Assembly: GCF_022605725.1 (NCBI RefSeq)
Contig: NC_065556.1
Span: 9,548,001-9,612,000, forward strand
DNA: 64,000 nucleotides
Direction of reading: 5' to 3'
From: Anthonomus grandis grandis
Taxonomy: Eukaryota > Arthropoda > Insecta > Coleoptera > Curculionidae
Shown: positions 45,404-57,300 of the stretch, piece by piece
Layout: the number at the start of each line of letters is the position of its first letter
How positions within the stretch are numbered: position 1 is the stretch's first letter
Made by a program: the position numbers and the translations under genes
The notes under the pieces: model-generated
Databases searched by the model: none
Told to the model about the DNA's origin: nothing
Seen by the model: the letters and a program-made list of their open reading frames with translations, nothing else

Positions 45404-46465
45404 ATGCAATATTTTAAGGATAATTTTAAAAAGAATAGAAAACATCGTGAACAAAATAGATTTAAACCCTATTATAATATTTTAGTTGAAGAAGATTTAA
45501 ATTTTGACACTTTACTTTCTGACCTTGGATCTAGTGAAAACATAATGACTGAAGTAAATTATCAAGAGCTTAAATTATTTTTGGATATTACTCCAAATTT
45601 TAATGGAGAACCGTGCCATTTAAATAATTTTATTGCTAGCTGTGATGAAGTCATTACGCAATACGCTGCGGCTTCCGAAAATATTAAATTTTTCGAGCAA
45701 TAGTTGGAAAACTGCAGGGTAAAGCGCTGACTTTAATATCTAGTAGAATTGAACTTGATACTTGGGATAAAGTTAAAACTATTTTAAAACTCAGCTTTAA
45801 TGATCAAAGGTCTTTTATTTGCTTGTTACATGAACTTCATAGCCTTAGTCCGAATTCTAAGGAAAGTATTTATAATTTTGGCATTAGATGTCAATATTTT
45901 CGTAGCTTAGTATTTAGTGCTATAAATAATGACACTTTGCAAAACTTGCACAAATTGATAATATTGAAAAATTAATTTTAGTAACTTTTCTAAAATATAT
46001 TCCAAGCTCTATTCAAGTAGGTGTAAGACTTAAGAACACTTTATGTCTGGAAGAAGCCATGCAATTTGTTATTGAGGAAGAACATTTTTTGTCCTTGTGC
46101 ACAGATACAAAACGTTCTTCTAATCAGAACGTACCTCAAGCATTCCTAAAAGTACCGGGTTCACAAAAATTTTCTCAAAATAATTATAAATCTGAATTTT
46201 TACCACAAAATTGTGGACCTTCTACGTCAACATTTAGACCTACTTTTGCTAATCAAACAACACGACCAAATTTTGATCAAACTGATCTAATTCAACCAGA
46301 AATATGAGAAGTTACAAATAACTATGAAGAAATCTATGATCCAAGTCTTTTTAATAATGAAGAGGATGCTATCATTATAGATGAACAAAATCAGACAACA
46401 TATCTTAATAACAATAATAATACCGAAAATTTTATTCTACCAGCCTCTGGAGAGAAGATCACTTA
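45404..46465 (+). pseudogene. Errantivirus gag (several frameshifts)
   Basis: Starts at ATG 45404 (MQYFKDNFKKNRKHREQN). The capsid pattern is LDITPNFNGEPCHLNNFIAS near 45580, then, after a frame change at about 45700, KLQGKALTLISSRIELDTW and LKLSFNDQRSFICLLHEL, and after another near 45960, VRLKNTLCLEEAMQFVIEEE. The C-terminal region is Asn/Gln-rich without a CCHC knuckle, which is normal for errantivirus gag. Stops near 46307 and 46465 precede the protease frame. Confidence 0.82.
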
Positions 46466-46477
46466 GAGCTAAATAAT

Positions 46478-48945
46478 ATGGATCATCGAACGTTACCATA
46501 TATTGTAATTTCAGGATTTTACAAACCACTAAAGTTCTTAATTGATTCAGGAAGTCATATTTCCCTTGTAAACCCTTTTATAGCAAAAAAATATTTTTCA
46601 CATTGCATAATTACTAAGCCAGTTACAATTAAAACATCTTGTGGTGAACAGCATTTAAATAATTTGCAACCGACTGTAAAATATGTTTCACTCTTTTTAA
46701 TTTCCATCCCTTCTTCGATGGTTTAATACGTTTTAGAGATTTAAGAAATATGGGTTTCAATTGGAACATACAGGAAGCATTTTTACAAAAAAAAGTCATA
46801 GAGATACCTGTTTATCAATGCTCTCCTAGCAAATATAACTGCTACAATATTTATTTAAATGAAAACGAAATACTTCAGACAAAACTTCCTACAAATACGT
46901 CAACTAATGGAGAATACTTGTTGCCTCGGCAAGAGATAAATGATCATTGCCACATTCCTGAATGTTTAGTCGCTGTAGAAAATGGAGAAACATTGGTTGA
47001 AATACATAATACTAGTAACAAAGAAACATACGTAAATTTAAATAATCCATTACAACTTATTCCTGCTAATAATTTTGAAATATTCCAGGGAGATGTGTTT
47101 AATTTAGAACCACATTTAGACCACCAAGATATAGAAAGTAATTTGCGATTGGATCATCTTAATGAAGAGGAAAAACAAAAATTGGTAAAACTTTGTAAAC
47201 AATTTTACATGATTTTTCAAAATCCAACAAACAAATTCCACTTTAACTGAACATACTATACGGACCATTGATGATGAACCAGTTTATGTTAAATCATACA
47301 GATTTCCTCATATACACAAAGAAGAAGTGAAGAATCAAATTACAAAAATTTTAAATGATGGAATAATTCAAGACAGTATTAGTCCTTGGTCCAGTCCAAT
47401 TTGGATTGTGCCAAAGAAACTGGATAGTAGTAGAAAAATGGAGAATTGTTGTGGATTATCGCAAGCTAAAGAATAAAACAATTCAAAGCAGATTTCCAAT
47501 ACCCAACATAGATGATCTTTTGGATAAACTGGAAAAAGCACAATACTTCACCACCTTGGATTTAGCGAGCGGTTTTCATCAAATTAAAATGAGTAAAGAA
47601 AGCATTGAGAAAACGGCGTTTTCTACGGATTATGGGCATTATGAGTTTCTAAGAATGCCATTTGGGCTTAAGAACGCCCCTGCTACTTTTCAACGGATGA
47701 TAAATGAAGTTCTTAAATCCAGTATTAACAAAATATGTTTTGTATATATGGATGACGTGATTATCTTTTCAACAACTCTAGATGAACATATACGTAATCT
47801 AAGAGAAATTTTTGAAAAATTCAGAGAATACAATTTAAATGTACAGTTAGATAAAAGTGAATTTATGAAACACGAAGTAGTTTTTAGGACACATAGTTAC
47901 AACATAAGGTATAAAACCAAATCCAAGAAAAGTCCATGCTATTGTTAATTATCCTCTTCCTAAGACTCATAAAGAAATTAAAAGTTTCTTAGGAATGATC
48001 GGTTTCTATCGAAAATTTATAAATAATCTTGCTAAAATAACAAAACCCCTTACAAATTGCTTACGTAAAGGGAAAAAGGTTGAACACACTAAAGAATTTT
48101 TAGAAGCATTTCAAACATGTAAAAATCTTCTTTGCAATGATTCTATACTGATACATCCTGACTATGAAAAACTATTTACAGTCACTACAGATGCTAGTAA
48201 ATAGGAGCAGTACTAAGTCAAGAAGGAAAACCTATTTGCTTTGCAAGCCGAACACTAAACCCCTTTGAAATAAATTTGTCAGTAATTGAAAAAGAACTCC
48301 TGTCGATAATCTGGAGCGTGAAATATTTTAGACCATATTTGTTTGGAAAACATTTCCAAATAAAAACCAACCACAAACCATTAAAATGGCTTGATAGCCT
48401 AAAAGAACCCAATTCTAAATTGGTTCGTTGGAAATTACTACTGTCTGAATATGATTATGAAATTGACTACGTTAAAGGAAAAGAAAATAGATAATAGCGG
48501 ATGCGTTATCTAGAAACCCACCAAAAACTGCACTTTCTACTATGTTAAACACTTCAACAGAAGACTTGTCATTAATAAATGAAATTGGGGCTCAGATAAT
48601 GTAATTCAAGAATTTATGGATGTAGAGAACTATCATCTAACGACAATTCATTCTGCTGAAGAAACTCCTTTATTAGGATTCCCCTATTCAGAAAAATTAT
48701 TAAATTATCATCAACATCAAATGGTAAATAAAATTTCAGAATCATCACCAGTACCTTTATATTTTAAGGAAAAAGTATTTCAAAATAATAGATATTATGT
48801 AAATCTAAGAAGAAAACATATAGAAGATGATTTACAAGAATTTATTGCGAATCTAGTTAATGGGCTAAATTACTATCTCTTTTTTCAAAACAAAGAAGAC
48901 GAACTGTTTTTTATAAGAAATATGCAAGAAAAATTGATAAGTTAA
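46478..48945 (+). pseudogene. Errantivirus pol, first part: protease, RT, RNase H
   Basis: Protease shows FLIDSGSHISLVNPF near 46540. After a stop near 46724, the RT N-terminal region occupies 46750-47250 and, following a shift, GIIQDSISPWSSPIWIVPKK. Another shift near 47440 leads to WRIVVDYRKLKNKTIQS, TTLDLASGFHQIKM, FLRMPFGLKNAPATFQRMIN and the catalytic YMDDVIIFS near 47750. A frameshift near 47880 damages the thumb. RNase H is in two pieces, TVTTDASK near 48185 and VIEKELLSIIWSVKYF to YVKGKEN near 48490. A linker of about 110 residues (48616-48945) precedes integrase. The active-site residues of RT and protease are still readable. Confidence 0.88.
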
Positions 48946-48983
48946 ATTCCAAGTTATATATTTGTTCCACTAAGCTAACGGAT

Positions 48984-50006
48984 GTGTTATTGGAAAATGA
49001 AAGACTAGATAAAATGAATTACCATCAAGTCTATAAAACTGGACATCGCGGAATCCAAACTACTATAGATTCTTTGAGAAAAAATTATTATTGGCCTAAC
49101 TTAACCAAAGACGTGACTAATTATATCAACAACTGTGATATCTGTCAAAAGGCCAAATATGAACGAAATCCAAACACTTTTGAATTTCAGCCAATTGGGA
49201 AATATCCATTCGAAAGAATACATATGGATACTCTTTCAATAGCGAAAGAAAAGTTTTTAACCGTGATAGATACTTTCTCTAAATTTGGTCAAGTTTATCC
49301 TATTAAAGGTCTCAATCCAACTAACATAACTTACTCATTTTTAATTTTTGTATCGCATTATGGTTTACCAAACACTATAGTTTGTGATAACGGAACTGAA
49401 TTTAATAATCAAGTTTTTCAAAATTTCTGTAAACTACATAAAATTAATATTCATTATACAACACCTAAGAATCCTAACTCAAATAGTTACGTTGAGCGCT
49501 TTCATTCTACTCTCTTAGAACGAGTTCGCACCCAAATGCAGCAACATAGTGCAGAGTCATTAGACACATTAATCAGATATTCTCTTTTTTATTATAATAA
49601 TGCTATTCATTCTAGCACAAATTACACACCGTTCGAAATAATTTCTGGTCATTTTAATTCCAAAAATCCATTCGACATTCAAGAAACTGACATTGTTAGT
49701 AAATATGTTCAAGATCATAAAAACAAAATGACTAGAACTTATGAGAAACTTGGAGAAATAATAACTGATAAAAAACAACAAAAATTACAAAAAATAAATG
49801 AACAAAGGCAAAATCCAATTACCATTTCTGACTTTGACAAAGTTTATCTTAAACAAGAAACTAGAGATAAGTTAGCACCCAAATTTACTAAGGTTATACC
49901 TATTGCTCAAACAAAAAATAAAATTAAAACTGACACATCAAAATATTCCAAACATAACATTAAAAATGCGCAAGAAATATTAGTTTTTTTTTCTTGTTTG
50001 AGATGA
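48984..50006 (+). CDS. Errantivirus integrase region, open frame of 340 residues
   Basis: Zinc-binding part with H in HQVYKTGHRG and CDICQ (residues 14-54). The catalytic core has D82 (IHMDTLS), D135 (VCDNGTEF) and E171 (SYVERFHS); the last two are separated by 35 residues as in active integrases. The C-terminal domain includes FDKVYLKQETRDKLAPKF. The frame is open throughout but separated from the rest of pol by breaks, so the polyprotein is not made. Its stop TGA overlaps the env ATG (ATGA at 50003-50006). The final residues (VFFSCLR) after a poly-T run may be frame-shifted. Confidence 0.85.
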   Translation: MLLENERLDKMNYHQVYKTGHRGIQTTIDSLRKNYYWPNLTKDVTNYINNCDICQKAKYERNPNTFEFQPIGKYPFERIHMDTLSIAKEKFLTVIDTFSKFGQVYPIKGLNPTNITYSFLIFVSHYGLPNTIVCDNGTEFNNQVFQNFCKLHKINIHYTTPKNPNSNSYVERFHSTLLERVRTQMQQHSAESLDTLIRYSLFYYNNAIHSSTNYTPFEIISGHFNSKNPFDIQETDIVSKYVQDHKNKMTRTYEKLGEIITDKKQQKLQKINEQRQNPITISDFDKVYLKQETRDKLAPKFTKVIPIAQTKNKIKTDTSKYSKHNIKNAQEILVFFSCLR

Positions 50007-51596
50007 ACCTCATTGTTTCCTTTCTATTCTTCCTTACGATTTGTTCTGGTTTTGCTTCAGTTCAAAAGCTTTCAAACCCCATTCTACCAGTAAAACTTAA
50101 TGATGCCAAAATAATCGTAAGCTAACATACTTTTGTAACTTACTTTAATTACACATATTTAGAAACAATGCATCTCTATCTTAAGTATCAAGTAGATTTT
50201 ATAGCCAAAAGAAAAAATTGTAGTGAATTCTCTAGTAAACTTATTGCTCAAGCATATTTAATACTAAATAATAATGAACATCTTTTAACTACAATTGTTC
50301 CTTCTATTAGAACAAAACGTGGATTAATTAATATGAGAGGCAAAGTTTCTAAATGGTTGTTTGGCACACTTGAAGACGGCGATAGAATTAATAAAATACT
50401 AGAATTGTTTCGTAAAAATGAGAATCTTCTTCAAGATAAGATTAATGATCAAATACATCTTTCAAAAGATATCATATTAAATCTAAACAAAACTTTTTCA
50501 GAACTTAATAAAAATATTATAACTAGTAAACAACTTATTGATGATGTACAAGAAAGTATTAATGAAGTTAACGCATTAGAATTAATAATTAATTCTTTAA
50601 ATAGCTTATCAATTCAAATGAATCAAATTATTAATGCGATTTCTTTTGCAAATATTCACAAAATACATCCACTATTTTTGTCTTGCAGTTTAAAAAACTT
50701 GCAGTTTATTATTGATAAAATATTCTTATTATATTCGAGAGAACAACTCCCTAATTTTCATGATCAACAAAGCTACTATCAGTTTTTAGGAATCCAGTTA
50801 TTATTTTAAACATGGGAAAATAATATTCCTTATTCATTTTCCTATCCTAAAAAAGGAAATATTTAAATCCTATTTCATTTATCCTGTTTTAATTCAAAAC
50901 AAAGTCCTTTTATCCCAAAAACCCTACCTCTATATAAATGAGAGTTATGGTCTTTATCAATTTGAAACCGACCCATGTGATGCGATTGAAAATATTAATT
51001 ACTGCAATAATCACCTCCAAACTCAAGAAGACTGTGTGGTGAAAATCATCATGAACAATAACGCCAAAAACTGTACTGCTCTTTCTGTTCATCTTGAAGA
51101 GGATATTGTCAACCAAGTTACCCCATATAATGTCTTATTCACAACCCCCAAACGTAGTATTATCATGGAAAACTGTGCTGTCCAAAACCATCATGAGTTA
51201 GAAGAAGGCAGCTATCTTATAACTATTGGTCCAGAGTGTAGCTTTGTAATTAATAATGAAAAGTTTACTCATGACGATACACCAATTCCAATGTCAACTC
51301 TTATACAATTACCTTCACTGGATGTCTCCAAATTACCAGAATATTCATTGAAAATGAAACTAAGAGGTATAGATCTTGAAGCTATCCAAACCCTTACAAG
51401 TAAAGTGAATTCCCAATATGAATTAATCCTACCAAAACTTCCACATGGCATAGATCCACCATCAACATGGAGTTTGATCTGCATCTGCCTCTTAGCCGTG
51501 ATAATTACCTACCTGTGTATTTATTGGGGATATAAACTATGCTATCCCTACCCAATAAATATAAACAATAAAATATCTTTGTTAATAGCTCATTGA
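50003..51596 (+). pseudogene. Errantivirus env (fusion glycoprotein type), broken
   Basis: The ATG at 50003 opens a hydrophobic signal peptide (MNLIVSFLFFLTICSGFA). A TAA at 50123-50125 interrupts the frame, which otherwise runs to 50809. A furin-like site RTKR at residues 103-106 is followed by GLIN and a FGTLEDGDR block, the signature shared by insect errantivirus env and baculovirus F proteins. A frameshift near 50810 moves the reading to the frame ending at 51596, which has conserved Cys residues and a C-terminal membrane segment (WSLICICLLAVIITYLCIYW near 51470). The last dozen residues may come from a different sequence (see the shared 29-bp stretch). Env would mediate membrane entry; this copy is broken in two places. 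Confidence 0.85.
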
Positions 51597-51601
51597 GTAA
51601 T

Positions 51602-51957
51602 ATGCACCATTTCGTCATAAAAATATTAATCAAAAACCATAATCCGTGGATCACATATAACATTAAACTTTTAATAAAACTAAGAGATAAATCGTGGCGT
51701 ACTTATTTAAAAATAAAACAAATCCCTTAGAAACTTCAAAAAACATGCAATAATATGGGAAAAAAGGGTTACTTCAACCAGATGACACAAAAAACCGGCA
51801 ACAAAGTTTGGACTGCAGCAAAAAGGCCAAATATTGTAAATAAACCCAAAAATCATGACATACCACTCTTTTTACAAGATCCTGATAAATCAAATAGCTA
51901 CTTGATAACTTTAAATAACACAGGCACAATTGCATCACCAGAAAAAAATATATAATT
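51602..51957 (+). pseudogene. LINE ORF2 fragment (region between endonuclease and RT)
   Basis: One frame with a single TAG at about 51728 reads NPWITYNIKLLIKLRDKSWR, then KKGYFNQMTQKTGNKVWTAA and HDIPLFLQDPDKSNSYL. This order (PWxT..IK.LI..RD..., KK.YFN......K.W, DP..IN.Y) is typical of the linker between endonuclease and reverse transcriptase of insect non-LTR elements. No RT follows. Confidence 0.55.
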
Positions 51958-52707
51958 TTTATTTCGCCCTGTTAACGGAGCGCCGCCGCTGTCTTTATCC
52001 CTTCTCTTCGGAGCCGATGATGATCCGAAGCGGTGGATCGAGCTCTCGCGTCTCGACCCACATGTATGATGAAAATCGGAATCGTATGTCGGCCATCTTG
52101 CAAAATTGATAGGGAGCTGACAGACAGTTGTTGACATTGACTGATAGAACATCAATGTCAACAAAACATTTGTCAATGTCATACCATTTGAGTTTGTTTT
52201 TCGTTTCAATGAATGCAAGCCTGGGTTAATTTGCTATTTGTTTTAAGGATGTTATTTTAAATTCATGACTTTTTTCCTAAAAGGTTCTCTTTAAATATTG
52301 GGAGTAATGTTTTAATTGATTTGCAGCAAGCGATTCCAGGTTTCTGGTAAAAAAATCTGATTTTATTTATTACTATTGTTGGTTTTTGTATTGTTAATCT
52401 TTAGTCTTAATAATAAAATCAAATTCAGTTAATTTCAAAAAAGAAGTTTACTTTTCAAGTATTTGATTTTTAACTTGATTATTATAAATATACATATTAC
52501 AAAATGTCTGACCTCTCATTTTCTATTTAACAATTAAAAATTGATTTAAAATTTTCCTCAAAATTTCCTTCATGTAAGAGTATATATTTATATTTTAAAT
52601 GATTCTGAGAAACAAGTAATAAAGATTTTTTTAATTGCCTTCAGTTCCCATTGCAAGAAAAACATTTAGAGCGGTATGCAGTGTAAATTTTATTAAGAGT
52701 TTGAGCT
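51958..52707. other. No gene recognised; one perfect inverted repeat
   Basis: A GC-richer patch occupies about 51965-52100. TGTTGACATTGA at 52129-52140 is exactly inverted at 52152-52163 with an 11-base loop. The rest is AT-rich with no motif on either strand. Confidence 0.55.
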
Positions 52708-53800
52708 AGAGAATTTCTTCTGATCAGTTCTCCCCACAAATTTTAAAAATGCTGATTCTGCTGGCTTTACACTACAATACATATTTATTTAAACATTTAT
52801 TTTGTCTTTTTTTCACATGAATCATTTAGTTAATTGATTTATAAAGTTTGCACTGCCTATTTTTTTATTTTATTTCATGCTCGCATCATACCACTTCCTG
52901 TGTTCACTGAGACGAGACATAGGTATAAACACTGAGACCTGAGCACCCGAAATCGATCAGAATTAATGTTTTCTTACAACTTTTTTTTGTGTTTTTTAAG
53001 AGTTTCTTTTTATTTTATGTAAACATCTGTCCTTGAATTAAGTTTTTATTAATCTTATAGTTCCAAGATATGTTGTTAGTATTAAAAGAGACCACCAAAT
53101 ATATACTATGTAATATTTGTTTGTTTATATATAAGTGATACAGGTTTATACTAAAAAGTTGTTTTCATTTTCAAAGAGTTTGTTTTGTTTTGTAGATGGA
53201 TATAGATGATTCTTTCGATTTCAACTCTGCTATAGAATTTGAAATATTTTAATTTTAAAAATTAATATTTAAATTATAATTTAAATAATTTTAAAATCTG
53301 TTTAATTTTTCTTTAGGAAACAGATACAAGTACATATTAAATAACGAGAATTAATTCTCTATTGAATCTATGTGTTAATAAAACGAGGATATTATTAACC
53401 TAATAAGAATGCCTTTAGATGTATGATGAGAAAATAGCACAAACATGTTAACAACCTTTTCTAATTTGCTTAAAATTAGTTCAGTGCTAATAAAATACTT
53501 TTAAACATCACCTAATTCTAATTTATATAATGTCTATTATAATAAATAAGTGTATATTATGTTTATCATTTTAAGTAATTTTTTTTCGGGAAAATTAAAT
53601 AATAAAAGTATTAAAGAAAAACATTGTTTTCTTTCCATTTGTCCAATTGGTGATATGTCGTACACTATTGTTAGTACACTGTCGAGAGATTATTACAGTA
53701 AATTAACTCATTTAGATATGTAAAATAAATCTGAACACCTAATCAAAAAGGCCCTTTTCTCTATGAGTCACCTTTTTTATTAGGCGTTTGCTTTAGATAT

Positions 53801-54296
53801 TATTATGAAAATGTAAATACGTTAATTATTTTGCTAGTTTTTGGACAATTTTGTTAGTATTCTGTAGTTAAAGTTGATTCGTAGGGTTTCTTTAGGGTTC
53901 TACTTACGTTTGGTTTATTATTTTCATCTATAGTGTTTAGTTTTTAAGTAGTTCATATTGTTTGAGAGCCCCATTTTGGCCCCAATTTAGGTTATTTAGG
54001 TTATATTATTGTAAATCCCTGTAGTTCTAATTTTCTAGAATTTGTATACTTGCTTGCTTTGACTGTCAGTATTCTCCTAAAATTATTGGTCTCTTTGGGC
54101 AAAAACAATGAAGATAATTCTAAATATTTCGAAACTGTTCCATCGGGTTTTAAAAAGGACGCGCTTCGTGACAAATCATTCAGTTTTAATTGTTTAGTCA
54201 GTTTTTACCTTGGAAACAATTAAACGACAGTCAAAGCGAGTTAGGTTAGTGTTTTTTGACCTTGATAATAAAAGTGTGTTCCCGAATTTCGTTACA
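53801..54296 (+). repeat. 5' LTR, gypsy family A copy 2
   Basis: 496 bp, TATTATG...CGTTACA. The end is set by comparison with the 3' LTR: the shared sequence begins at TATTATG and the flanks diverge before it. The primer site TGGTGTCAGAAG follows at 54299-54310; it resembles those matched to tRNA-Leu 3' ends, which I have not confirmed. Confidence 0.94.
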
Positions 54297-54367
54297 ATTG
54301 GTGTCAGAAGTAAAGGATATTTGGAAGCTCATTTTAGTGGATGCCTTTAACAAGAAGTCAGGCCAAA

Positions 54368-57300
54368 ATGGAGACCGACAAATTGATGGAGCTGCTATTA
54401 AGGAAGTTTGAAGAGCAAAAGTAGAACAAGAAGAACGAGACCGCAAACAAGAAGAACGAGACCGTAAACAGAAGGAAGAACAAGAAGAACGAGACCGCAA
54501 ACAAGAAGAACAAGACCGTAAACAGAAGAAAGAACAAGAAGAACGAGATCGTAAACAGAAGGAAGAACAAGAAGCACGAGACCGTAAACAGAAGGAAGAA
54601 CAAGAAGAACGAGACCGCAAACAAGAAGAGCGAGACAAGAAACAGGAAGATTTACTAAAGACAATTAAATCTGACCTGAAGAAGGAAAATGAAGACCTGA
54701 TAAGGACCATGAAAGATGACCTAAAGAAAGAAAATGAAGACCTGATTCGAACCATGAAAGATGACTTACTTAATTTAAAAGATAATCTTAAAAAGGAGCA
54801 GGAGCGAGTTTTACAACTTAAAGAAGATCTGGAGAAGAATCAAAAACAATTAATGACTAACTTTGGAGCAACGGTAGAAGAAGAATTGGGGCAAGTACAA
54901 AAAAAGATCCAAGAACTAGAGATGAAAGTAAAACGGACTACTGTTCATCCCGATCCTGGAATGCAAACAATGATGAAAGTAAAGCCACCAAAATTCGACG
55001 GCAAAGAAGCATGGAGTACCTATTTGAATCAATTTAAGGCCGCTGCTAGGGGAAATCGCTGGGATAACGAAGAAAAGGCAATCAATCTTAAGCTAAGCCT
55101 TAGAGGAGAAGCTACAGAAATATTAAGAATGGTGCCATCTGAGGATCAGCTCAATTTCGATGTACTGGTGCGTACCTTAGAGATGAGATACGGTGAAGCT
55201 CATCTGCAACAAGTGTACCAGGCTCAATTAAAATCTAGAAGACAACGACCCGAGGAAGGGCTCCAACAGTTTGAGGCCGATGTTGCTCGATTAGTAAATC
55301 TGGCTTACCCTTCAGCCCCAACAGAGTTCCGAGAACAAATTTCTATAAATTGTTTTATTGACGGAGTTCGAGATCCAGATACTAACCATGCTCTAAGGAT
55401 GGCTCATCATAAAAGTATATCAGAAGCTTTGGCCCATGGACTAGAGTATGAGGCAGCGTTTCAAGCAACTAGAAGGCAGACACGATTAAGACAAATCAGA
55501 ACTTCAGAAAGTGATCTCGAAGACCGCCTAAAGAAGATTGAATTATTATTAGCGAGGAAACCTAAAAAACCATTGCAATGCTGGAATTGCAATGAGGAGG
55601 GGCACCTTAAACGTCAATGCCCCAAGCCTTTAAGAGATCCAAGGAACCAGGAAAAACTTCAACAAGCCAGCTTTATGGGGCGCAAGCTGGCTAGGTGCTA
55701 CCAAGCCCCATGTATAAGACTAAACCGACTGCCACATCCTGGAGAGAGCTTGGTAGTACCGGGAAAAATATGCGGCCGTGAATGTGAGATGGTAGTGGAT
55801 ACAGGATCAAGTCATACTATCGTGAAGCCGAACATCGTAGCACACTGTAGGCTTTCAGCACCACCCAATTTAATTCTGGAGTCTGCAAATGGAAAAAGGA
55901 TCCCGATTCTTGGATTGCATGAAGCTACAGTCACCATTGGCTTAACAACATTCCAACAGCCAGTACTAGTGGCAGAAATCATGGATGATGTCATATTAGG
56001 ATTAGATGTTATGAATGCTCAGCAGTTTAAAATGGATGTATATAACCGGATATTGACGACGAGAAATGAAGAGATTTTTATGCACCACCTATATGAAGAT
56101 AAAGTAAATACCAGAGTCGTTAAGTTATTCAAGGATGTTACTATACCAGGAAATTCAGAGGTGGTCGTTTATGCTACAACTGGAGGAAAAGAGGGAGAAA
56201 CTGTTTTGATTGAGCTCATGGAAAACTGCAAACTATATGGTCAAGAAATTTTTCCAGCCAAGACGTTATCTACGCAGAAGAAATCTACTATTTTGGTTCG
56301 AATGGTAAATTTAAAAGGATATAATCAACACCTGAAACAAGGAGAGAACATTGGCATATGCTCTGAAGTAGTGGCAGTCATGAAAAATGCTGATAGAAGT
56401 CGTTATTCAAACAGACCTTTTCCTGTATGTTTACAAAACCTATTTGAAGAATCTTCTGCCAATTTAACCATGGACGAGTGTAGTAAATTGCGACGTCTTC
56501 TTGAAGAAAATCAAGATGTGTTTTCCTTGCACGATAAAGACCTGGGAAGAACTGATTTGGTGCAGCATCGAATTAAAACTGGAGACAGTGCTCCGATTAA
56601 ACAAGCACCTCGAAGAATTCCGATAGCTAAACAAAAAGAAGTTTCCTCAATGCTTCAAGAAATGAGGACACAAGGAGTGATAGAACCTTCTCAGAGTCCT
56701 TGGACATCTCCAGTTGTGCTAGTGAAGAAAAAGGATGGATCCACTAGATTTTGTGTAGACTATCGGCGACTGAATGATATTACCAAGAAAGACAGTTATC
56801 CCCTACCAAGAATTGACGACACCCTGGACACGCTATCAGGTTCACAATGGTTCTCAACACTCGATCTAAAGAGTAAATACTGGCAGGTAAAGATGCACCC
56901 AGAAGATAAGGAAAAGACCGCATTCTCGACTGGAACAGGACTTTGGCAGTTTACAGTAATGCCCTTTGGACTCTGCAATGCTCCAGCTACCTTTGAGAGA
57001 CTTATGGAAACAGTTTTACGTGGAATGACTTGGGAATCATGTTTAGTTTATCTGGATGACGTCATCATACTGGGAAAAACATTTAAAGATCATTTGAAGA
57101 ATATTCAAAAGGTATTTGTTAAACTGCGAGAGGCCAACCTGAAGCTAAGTCCTAAAAAATGTTGCTTATTTCAAAAAGAAGTTCGATACCTTGGCCATGT
57201 AATATCAGAAAAAGGTGTCAAGACTGATCCAGATAAAGTAGAGGCGATCGAAAAATGGCCACGACCCACTGACAAACACCAGTTAAGAAGCTTTCTGGGC

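Larger units (their letters stand above)
44650..51597 (+). mobile_element. Env-bearing Ty3/gypsy element (errantivirus), decayed, no 3' LTR seen
   Basis: Order: 5' LTR (start uncertain, end 45066), primer site TGGCGCAGTCGGTAGGAT at 45067-45084 (the tRNA-Ser type used by 17.6/297/ZAM-like errantiviruses), gag 45404 to about 46465, protease-RT-RNase H 46478-48945, integrase 48984-50006 and env 50003-51596. No sequence like the 5' LTR follows env; a LINE fragment starts at 51602. The element has at least nine breaks of frame and cannot be functional. Confidence 0.88.

Noticed and set aside
53806..53810. TG start for the family A LTR
   Set aside because: With TG as the first bases no target duplication fits; sequence shared by both LTRs begins five bases earlier at TATTATG and gives ATAT on both sides.
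54246..54755. Minus-strand frames rich in Ser, Cys and Leu
   Set aside because: They are the complement of the repetitive gag coiled coil; repeat periodicity alone keeps them open.
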